A model generated the notes under the pieces. The model saw nothing but the letters and a program-made list of their open reading frames with translations. It was not told where the DNA came from and made no database searches. A stretch of 44,320 nt of DNA from Podila epigama. Taxonomy: Eukaryota > Mortierellomycota > Mortierellomycetes > Mortierellales > Mortierellaceae. Made by a program: the position numbers and the translations under genes. Shown here one piece after another: positions 37,269 to 44,320 of the stretch (position 1 is its first letter; each line of letters opens with the position of its first letter). Where the stretch lies: positions 7,220-51,539 of the forward strand of contig JAAAVE010000017.1 of NCBI GenBank assembly GCA_015679605.1, written 5' to 3'.

Positions 37269-37850
37269 ATGGCCAAGGAAACCAAGGGTACCAAGCGCTC
37301 GACCATCCACGACGTTGTCGCTCGTGAGTACACCATTCACTTGCACAAGCACGTCCACGGCAGGTAAGAATCCGAAACTCTTGTCCCTTTGTGACCTTTT
37401 GTCAAGCTTTCGTTGGAAACATGGACATCTTGTTGCGACGAGGACTGCAGTCTTTCAAATAGAGAGCGGTGAAAACCACTGGATCGAAATTATTTTGGCA
37501 ACACGTCCAGGGCATATCATTTTATGAGAGTTAGCAGACACTGATATTTTACTATAATTTTTGTTGTCGTTGTATTCAACAGGAGCTTCAAGAAGCGTGC
37601 TCCTCACGCCATCAAGGCCATCAAGGCCTTTGCCCAGAAGACCATGGGTACCTCCGATGTCCGCGTCGACCCCAGCCTTAACAAGCAGATCTGGTCCAAG
37701 GGTATCAAGACCGTTCAGCACCGCATCCGCGTTCGCTTGTCCCGCAAGCGTAACGATGATGAGGAAGCCAAGGAGAAGTTGTACACCTACGTCACCTACG
37801 TCCCTGTCACCTCCTTCAAGGGTCTCGAGACCCAGGTCGTTGACGAGTAA
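37269..37850 (+). CDS. RPL31: 60S ribosomal protein eL31
   Basis: A component of the large ribosomal subunit near the polypeptide exit tunnel. Two exons, 37269-37363 and 37583-37850, join to give exactly 120 residues, the family's usual length. The start [32 protein letters not shown] and the block [20 protein letters not shown] mark eL31, as does [17 protein letters not shown]. It ends [13 protein letters not shown]. Codons mostly end in C, as in the neighbouring elongation factor gene, which points to high expression. The 219-nt intron interrupts the Arg codon of HGRSF. AATAAA at 37901-37906 is the likely polyadenylation signal. Confidence 0.97.
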
Positions 37851-37900
37851 ATTGTCTCCCTCCGGTGTTGCACAAGAAGAGATTTTTAAACTTTTAACGG

Positions 37901-37906
37901 AATAAA
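37901..37906 (+). terminator. Polyadenylation signal AATAAA of eL31
   Basis: AATAAA lies 51 nt after the eL31 stop codon, in the correct orientation. Confidence 0.6.
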
Positions 37907-38536
37907 ATCCTTCATCGCTAATTTTGGTTCTGACCCAACCATACGATGTAGACGGCCATACAATGCAGGGAAGACAGTAACTAATTTCCCTCTCTTTTTA
38001 CAATGGGGATTGGAAATTAGGGTGTCCTCTCGCATTTAAAAAACACCACCATTTTATTTCTCGCTCTGTGTTGTCGTGAATACAGATTTCCTCCAAATCG
38101 AGAAATGTTATAATTGTGTTTAGTATGCGACCGAACTACAGAGTGTGTGATTTTTTTTGTTATGTTTGGCTTTGCTTGTAGAACTTGTAAACTGATGTAA
38201 ACAGTCCATGAGAAGGTAACAATGTCAGTAAGTGTACCCTCCATAGAATGATAGTTAATGCATAGAAAATGTGTTGCAAAAAAAAAACCCCCCCTCAATA
38301 AAAATTTAAATGGTATGATAAAACATGAGGATTTCTGGTTTTTTTTTTTTTTTTCCCCCGTTTTGAAGCAGTCCAACGATTTTTTTTTAATTTTATTTTT
38401 TGGGTGACATCTAAGCCACCGAAGATACTGACAAACAAAAGTAATTTTTTCACAGGTTTGTTTCGAATCATCCTTTCCCACCCACGAAGATCGTATGTAA
38501 CCCCCCAAAGGATTCACCATCCATAGCGAAGTTGCA

Positions 38537-38600
38537 TCCATCCATCCATCTGTACAAACGTTCATTCATTCATCCATCCATCTATCATCCCATTCATCTG
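38537..38600. repeat. CATC/CATT tetranucleotide repeats
   Basis: Short runs of CATC and CATT alternate over about 60 bp. A sister cluster at 36921-36975 lies on the other side of the eL31 gene. Confidence 0.6.
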
Positions 38601-39214
38601 TTCCTTGCTTGACTGTCGGATGACTTCTTTCAACACCTTCATCCTTGTCACGCTCTTTTTTTATTTTGTTCTTACAGGGCGAATATCATCAACTCCCCTC
38701 CCTTTTGGTGCAATATGCACCAGTATGCTTTCTTTTTCCACACTGTGCATAATACAATCGTTAGTGATGCAGTGTGTCAACCCTTTATTATTATTCTTTT
38801 CTCATATGCTGCTCTTATGAGGAGACTATTTTGTGAATAGCAGGGTAGTGAGGAGGGTGAATGGTTGCCTATTTATCAGCTGGAACCTCCTTTTGGGTGA
38901 CGCAGTCGCTCTTTTTTTTTTTTTTATGGTTGCAAAGCCCCCCTCTTCTCCCGTGCCGTCGCTGTCGTTGGAGGGATGGAGCGTGATCTTCTCACCGCAG
39001 TCAGTGCGCATATTTAACATCGATACTAATATGTCTCTCTCTTCTTTTTTCTTTCTTTTTTCTTCACTCGCATCTTATCACTTTCCATCATCCTCAAACC
39101 TTTACGTTCGTGCCACTGCCTACCAACGTCATCGTGTTTGTCCGTCTCTTGTTGCCTTGACCTTTATTTCCTCTCATATCGTCAACTTTTCCACTAGCAG
39201 AAAGTTGAACAACC

Positions 39215-42072
39215 ATGGTTAACTTCACTATCGACCAAATCCGTGCCTTGGTAAGTCTAACAGCGTTTGGTCTCCATCGATTGTTTTTTTTGTTTATGTT
39301 TTTGTTATTTTTTTTTTGGACAAGATTTGAATTCCGCCACCGGAAGTCGGATTTTGTCTTTTTTTTTCTTTCGGTTTGCTCGTTCTATCCATGTACATGA
39401 AAAAGACTCTAATTTTTTTGTGTTGACTGGAATATGTCAATGTCATGCTACCTTCACAGATGGACAAGGTTTCGAACGTTCGAAACATGTCCGTTATTGC
39501 TCACGTCGATCACGGAAAGTCCACCCTTACCGATTCCCTTGTCTCCAAGGCCGGTATTATCTCTTCCGCTCGTGCTGGTGAGGCCCGTTTCACTGACACC
39601 CGTCAGGATGAGCAGGATCGTGGTATTACCATCAAGTCCACTGCCATCTCCCTGTTCTTCGAGATGACTGAGGAGGATCTTCCCGATATCAAGCAGAAGT
39701 CCGATGGTGAGTTTTTTTTTTTTGACTTTGTTCTTCCTCTTGGCTAACGGCCTGTGTTCAATGGTGTAATTTGACGTCAAATGGACCAGTCTTGATTCTA
39801 ATATCTTTTCAATCATTACATTGTCGCAGGCCCTGCTTTCTTGATCAACTTGATCGATTCCCCCGGACACGTTGATTTCTCGTCTGAGGTTACCGCCGCT
39901 CTTCGTGTCACTGATGGTGCTCTCGTCGTCGTCGACTGCGTTGACGGTGTCTGCGTCCAGACCGAGACCGTTTTGCGTCAGGCTTTGGGTGAGCGCATTA
40001 AGCCCGTTGTTGTCATCAACAAGGTCGATCGTGCTCTCCTCGAGTTGCAGGTCACCAAGGAGGATCTCTACACCTCCTTCCAGCGTACCATTGAGTCCGT
40101 CAACGTCATCATCGCCACCTACAACGACAAGGTTCTCGGTGACGTCATGGTCTACCCCGAGCAGGGCACTGTTGCCTTCGCCTCCGGTCTCCACGGATGG
40201 GCCTTCACCATCCGTCAGTTTGCCCAGCGTTACTCCAAGAAGTTTGGTGTTCCCCGTTCCAAGTTGATGGACAGACTCTGGGGTGAGAACTACTTCAACC
40301 CCGCCACCAAGAAGTGGACCAACAAGTCCACCGATGCCAACGGCAAGCCCCTCGAGCGTGCCTTCAACATGTTCATCTTGGACCCCATTTTCAAGCTCTT
40401 TGACTCGATCATGAACTTCAAGAAGGATGCTGCTTTCACCATGTTGGAGAAGCTCGACATCACCCTCAAGAACGACGAGAAGGAGATGGAGGGCAAGATG
40501 CTCCTCAAGACCGTCATGAAGAAGTTCTTGCCCGCTGGTGAGGCTCTCTTGGAGATGATTGTTATCCACTTGCCTTCCCCCATCACTGCCCAGAAGTACC
40601 GTGTTGAGAACTTGTACGAGGGTCCCATTGATGATGACTGCGCCAAGGGTATCGCTGCCTGCGACCCCAACGGTCCTCTCATGTTGTACGTCTCCAAGAT
40701 GGTCCCCACCTCCGACAAGGGTCGTTTCTACGCTTTCGGTCGTGTCTTCTCCGGTACCGTCCGTGCTGGTCTCAAGGTCCGCATTCAGGGACCTAACTAC
40801 CAGGTTGGCTCCAAGACCGACTTGTTCGTCAAGTCTGTCCAGCGTATTGTCCTCATGATGGGTCGTTATGTCGAGCCCATTGAGGACTGCCCTGCCGGTA
40901 ACATTGTCGGTTTGGTTGGTGTTGATCAGTTCTTGCTCAAGTCTGGTACCATCACCACCTCTGACACTGCCCACAACTTGAAGGTCATGAAGTTCTCTGT
41001 CTCGCCCGTCGTCCAGGTCGCCGTCGAGTGCAAGCAGGCTTCCGATCTCCCCAAGTTGGTTGAGGGTCTCAAGCGTCTTTCCAAGTCCGATCCTTGCGTT
41101 CTCTGCTACACCTCTGATACCGGTGAGCACATTGTTGCTGGTTCCGGAGAGCTCCATCTCGAGATTTGCTTGAAGGATCTCGAGGAGGATCACGCTCAGA
41201 TCCCCATCCGCAAGTCTGACCCCGTCGTCCAGTACAAGGAGACCATCCAGGCCGAGTCTTCCGTCACTGCTCTTGCCAAGTCCCCCAACAAGCACAACCG
41301 TATCTTCATGAAGGCTACTCCCCTCGGTGAGGAGCTTTCCCTCGCCATTGAGAATGGCAAGGTCGGTCCCCGTGATGAGTTCAAGGCCCGTGCCCGTATT
41401 CTCTCTGATGACTTCGGCTGGGACAACCAGGAGGCTCGTAAGATTTGGGCTTTCGGTCCTGATGCCAACGGTGCCAACCTTATGGTTGACTTGACCAAGG
41501 GAGTTGCTTACTTGAACGAAATCAAGGATTCCTGCGTTGCTGCCTTCCAGTGGGCCACCCGTGAGGGTGTCTTCGCCGAGGAGCAGATGCGTGGATGCCG
41601 CTTCAACATCTTGGATGTTGTCCTTCACGCTGATGCTATCCATCGTGGTGGTGGACAGATTATCCCTGCCTGCCGTAGCGCCATCTACGCCGCTGCCTAC
41701 GTCGCCCAGCCCGGTCTCATGGAGCCCGTCTACTTGGTCGAGATTACCTGCCCTGAGACTGCTATGGGTGGTATCTATGGTGTCCTTAACAAGCGTCGTG
41801 GCCACACCATCGGTGAGGAGAACCGTCCCGGAACTCCCATGTACATTGTCAAGGCTCACTTGCCCGTCGCTGAGTCCTTTGGCTTCACTGCTGATCTTCG
41901 TCAGGCCACTGGTGGTCAGGCTTTCCCTCAGTCTGTCTTTGACCACTGGCAGTTGATGAACGGTGTCTCGCACGAGGACCCCAAGTTGATCGAGAAGATC
42001 CTGTCGATCCGTAAGCGCAAGGGTCTCAAGGAGGAGATTCCTCCTCTTGACCGTTTCCTCGACCGTCTGTAA
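39215..42072 (+). CDS. EFT2: Elongation factor 2 (eEF2)
   Basis: The GTPase that moves tRNAs and mRNA through the ribosome. Three exons, 39215-39250, 39460-39706 and 39830-42072, give 841 residues, within one of the yeast length. The start [12 protein letters not shown] runs across the first intron into [22 protein letters not shown], the G1 loop at residues 26-34. [19 protein letters not shown] is switch I, DSPGHVDF is G3 and NKVDR is G4. [12 protein letters not shown] carries the diphthamide histidine at residue 699, the same number as in yeast. The C-terminal domain has [19 protein letters not shown] and [11 protein letters not shown]. It ends FLDRL, not the YYDKL of yeast. Codon choice is extreme, nearly all C-ending or the preferred codon. 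This creates an 884-codon open frame on the opposite strand that is not a gene. Confidence 0.98.
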
Positions 42073-42463
42073 ATGGATAATGTTACATTTAAAAAAATGA
42101 AAGAACAAAGAATTCGTTTTTCCTTTCTATTTTGTAGCCTTCTATTTTGACTTTTCGTTTTTTTCACCTTTCACCCCCCCTCACACCATTTCGTTACTCG
42201 TTTGTAAAAAGAACAGTTTTTGTGTATTGTCTATTCCAATATAAATGCATGCAAGTCGTTCAACATGGTAACTTTTTTTGTTGTTGTTGTTTGAATCGAT
42301 ACAACGGATACAAATCTGCGATATGTCGTTGTTAGTCATATCTGTGCGAGGTGAAGACATTTTTTGTGTGTCAATGATTATCTCTATATTTTTTATTTCT
42401 TTCACAATCTACTTTTTCTATTCATCTTACATCCATTTACACTCATCTCTTGGACGTGAGCAA
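42073..42463. other. 3' flank of eEF2 and upstream region of the reductase gene
   Basis: T-rich sequence with a C7 run near 42174-42180 and a short (TTG)n run at 42278-42290. The frame of the next gene stays open upstream to 42278. ATG codons at 42323 and 42374 are in frame and would add a hydrophobic MIISIFFISFTIYFFY segment. I treat this as probable leader, but a longer product is possible. Confidence 0.4.
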
Positions 42464-44311
42464 ATGACACAATCAGCAGTAGCGAAATGGCTTGAAGAAA
42501 TTGCGGCGGCCAAGGCAAAAGTGAAAGCCAAGACGGAAGAGACAACAATAGAAGGAGTTGGACCCTCAGCACAGAGATCGCTGCCTTTGATAGAGTCACT
42601 CACACTGTCCAACAATCGCACCAACAACAGCAACAACAGTAGTAGTGATAACAAGAACAATGGCAAAAAGATAAACCTTGAGTACGAGTCAGGAACGGAG
42701 GAAGAGACTGGATTAGTGGTACTACTACTACCTGTTGAACCACGGAAACCTGATCCAGGAGAATGTTGTGGCAATGATTGTGAACCCTGTGTGAACACGG
42801 TGTACTGGCAAGATTTGGCAGCGTACCGTGAGAAAGTGAAGATGCTCCAGGAACAACAATATAGGCAGCGGCGACAACATCAAATTGAACTAGAGGAGAA
42901 GGAGAAGGAGAAGGAGAAGACAGATGCTTCTTTACAGAAGGAGGTACAGGTGCAGGAGAATGAGCAGGTACAAAAGCAAAAGGCGACAAGGCTAAACATT
43001 CGGTCATACACTCCGTTCAAGATTGTCGAAAAGCGTTACCTATCTGACAACACGTTGCTGGTGGTATGTGATGCACCAGCATTATCATCGGCTGGTGGGA
43101 ATAATGAGGGTGAAGGAAAATCAAAACTCGAGATGAGTACTTTTCATGTCTTGATCCGATTTCAAGTCTATACTGGCAGTGGAAGTGGTGACAATGGCAA
43201 ACACCGAGATGAAGGCACAGCCCATCCTGCCCAGGGACAACCATCCTATGTCACGAAAGCATTCACCCCCGTGGATCTCCATGTTGCTAATGGGAAACTG
43301 GCGTTTTTGGTAAAGTTATATCCTTCGCCACATCGAACCTCGGACTTGTTCCGGGCATTGCAAGTATGGCATGATGGCGATAAGGACGTCATGATCGATT
43401 GTGGTAGTGGTGGTAGTGGTGGTAGTGGTATCCTGCACAAGGGTACTGAGGGCTTGCTCTATCTTCGAGGTCCTATACTTACAACTTGGGCTACATCACC
43501 TCGATCAAGACTTTCTCAACATGAGCAGGTACAACAGAAGCACACTTCTTCTGCTGCTGCTGATTGTTTTAATGGGGACAATGCCACCAGTGGTGGCATT
43601 GTCGGTGGTGATGAAGGTCAAGATCAAGACATCAGACAACAAAAACGACGACGCATCGTGATGATTGCAGCAGGATCGGGGATCACGCCCATGTACCAGA
43701 TTCTGCAACAGTATCATCGTGAAGTAGTGACATTGCTCCAACATGAACGAAGACAAGAGCAAGAAGATCAGGTGCATACATTGAAGCAAGAACAGGAGCT
43801 GCAATTCGATTTGATCTATTGTAATCGCTCGAGATCAGATATCTGGTTACGACAGGAACTGCAAGAGATGTCCATACCATTGTCATCGTTGTCGTTGTCG
43901 TCGTCATCGTCATCGTCGTCACAGATTGATGACGCGATGGAGGGTTATGGTGCAAGGACAAGGACGAGAACGAAAACGAGGATTGTCCGAGTACAACATA
44001 TCCTGTCTGCAATGGAAAAAGACTCTGATGCAAAAGAATGGAACGACCCTCCAGAATCTCCCCCAATCTATGGACAACGACTTACGGTCGAGATTCTTGA
44101 CAAGGTTTTGCAACAGGCAAGACCAGTGATGACGACTACGACGACGACGACTACAACATTGTCTAGAAAAGAAAATCTGCATATTGTTATTTGTGGACCA
44201 CCGACATTCAACCGCGACGTAGTTGATATGCTGAAGCAATTGGGATACACTTATGATGGTCCTACACGAGATATTTTTGTAGAGACATGTCGGATACATA
44301 TCCTTGAATGA
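42464..44311 (+). CDS. NADH-cytochrome b5 reductase-like protein with oxidoreductase-like Cys motif
   Basis: Single-exon gene, 615 residues from ATG 42464. An N-terminal oxidoreductase-like motif, PRKPDPGECCGNDCEPCVN followed by TVYWQDLAAY, is the CCG-x2-C-x2-C signature of that short domain. The same fusion order occurs in animal CYB5RL. The flavin/NAD reductase part follows. SYVTKAFTPVD stands where the FAD-binding RxY[ST] motif should be, with Lys for Arg and Phe for Tyr. GLLYLRGPI follows, then the NAD site IAAGSGITPMYQIL and the CGPPTFNRDVVDMLKQLGY motif. It should pass electrons from NADH to a haem or Fe protein, but the changed FAD motif leaves activity open. Low-complexity inserts (EKEKEKEK, Q/E-rich coils, Ser8, Thr9) enlarge it greatly over the roughly 300 residues usual. 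In-frame upstream ATGs (42323, 42374) would add a membrane segment. The stop lies nine bases before the window end. Confidence 0.85.
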   Translation: MTQSAVAKWLEEIAAAKAKVKAKTEETTIEGVGPSAQRSLPLIESLTLSNNRTNNSNNSSSDNKNNGKKINLEYESGTEEETGLVVLLLPVEPRKPDPGECCGNDCEPCVNTVYWQDLAAYREKVKMLQEQQYRQRRQHQIELEEKEKEKEKTDASLQKEVQVQENEQVQKQKATRLNIRSYTPFKIVEKRYLSDNTLLVVCDAPALSSAGGNNEGEGKSKLEMSTFHVLIRFQVYTGSGSGDNGKHRDEGTAHPAQGQPSYVTKAFTPVDLHVANGKLAFLVKLYPSPHRTSDLFRALQVWHDGDKDVMIDCGSGGSGGSGILHKGTEGLLYLRGPILTTWATSPRSRLSQHEQVQQKHTSSAAADCFNGDNATSGGIVGGDEGQDQDIRQQKRRRIVMIAAGSGITPMYQILQQYHREVVTLLQHERRQEQEDQVHTLKQEQELQFDLIYCNRSRSDIWLRQELQEMSIPLSSLSLSSSSSSSSQIDDAMEGYGARTRTRTKTRIVRVQHILSAMEKDSDAKEWNDPPESPPIYGQRLTVEILDKVLQQARPVMTTTTTTTTTLSRKENLHIVICGPPTFNRDVVDMLKQLGYTYDGPTRDIFVETCRIHILE

Positions 44312-44320
44312 CAATATGAA

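Larger units (their letters stand above)
37851..39214. other. Intergenic region between eL31 and eEF2
   Basis: No gene is supported in these 1.36 kb. The contents are AATAAA at 37901-37906, a poly-T run of about 19 bases at 38337-38354, a CATC/CATT tetranucleotide cluster at about 38537-38600, a further T run at 38911-38926, and a CT-rich tract (39030-39110) before the eEF2 leader. Such a pyrimidine-rich leader is usual for translation-factor genes. Open frames on both strands are low-complexity. Confidence 0.5.

Noticed and set aside
37364-37582. Possible snoRNA in the eL31 intron
   Set aside because: Ribosomal protein introns often host snoRNAs, and CTGAT and ACA-like words occur, but I find no paired C and D boxes and no convincing H/ACA fold.
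38017-38565. 182-codon minus-strand open frame between eL31 and eEF2
   Set aside because: It is made largely of poly-T/poly-A and CATC repeat translations (KKKK runs), with no motif.
39454-42108. 884-codon open frame antisense to eEF2
   Set aside because: It mirrors the eEF2 exons. C-ending, highly biased codons seldom give stops on the opposite strand. The product is a bland Leu/Gly/Val/Asp sequence with no motif, and it crosses both the intron and the exon boundaries of a secure gene.

Overview
The window looks like nuclear DNA from an early-diverging filamentous fungus, most likely Mucoromycota and perhaps Mortierellomycotina. The lineage is inferred from gene style and product set, not from a database search. 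Genes carry many short GT-AG introns (about 60-220 nt), untranslated regions are rich in homopolymer tracts, and every recognisable product is a eukaryotic or fungal family. There is no bacterial operon layout and no sign of a virus or CRISPR array. I rebuilt exons by hand from donor/acceptor sites, reading frame and family similarity, and exon coordinates are given in each entry.

Layout. 242-1503 (-): SRP19/Sec65 of the signal recognition particle. 2726-7337 (+): a Ste3-type seven-helix receptor with a very long His/Ser/Arg-rich tail. 7819-8517 (-): a small secreted DUF3472-like protein. 9570-11561 (+): mitochondrial methionyl-tRNA formyltransferase in seven exons. 11770-13436 (-): a Sec14-like CRAL-TRIO lipid-transfer protein. 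14696-21684 (-): a giant Ala-rich, LEA-like protein with 40-residue tandem repeats, interrupted by a 99-N assembly gap. 22444-25877 (+): an NVL/Rix7 double AAA ATPase of ribosome assembly. About 26044-27702: a repeat-derived island with an inverted duplication, a MITE with target-site duplication, and a small spliced gene of unknown function. 27825-31142 (+): an ecdysoneless (ECD/SGT1) homologue. 31406-34395 (-): a TPR plus RS-rich protein like TTC14. 34868-36811 (+): a telobox Myb-like protein. 37269-37850 (+): ribosomal protein eL31. 39215-42072 (+): elongation factor 2. 42464-44311 (+): a cytochrome b5 reductase-like protein with an N-terminal oxidoreductase-like Cys motif.

There is no single operon-like system. 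Several genes serve protein synthesis and targeting (SRP19, FMT, NVL/Rix7, eL31, eEF2); two are possible RNA/nuclear factors (ECD, TTC14-like) and one a possible telomere protein. The most unusual items are the LEA-like protein, with tandem 120-bp units, a near-identical copy 360 bp away and five consecutive phase-1 introns; a 122-bp hAT-like MITE whose empty site survives in a nearby inverted copy; a perfect 24-bp palindrome 15 bp upstream of the telobox gene start; and a receptor with a large intracellular insertion and long tail.
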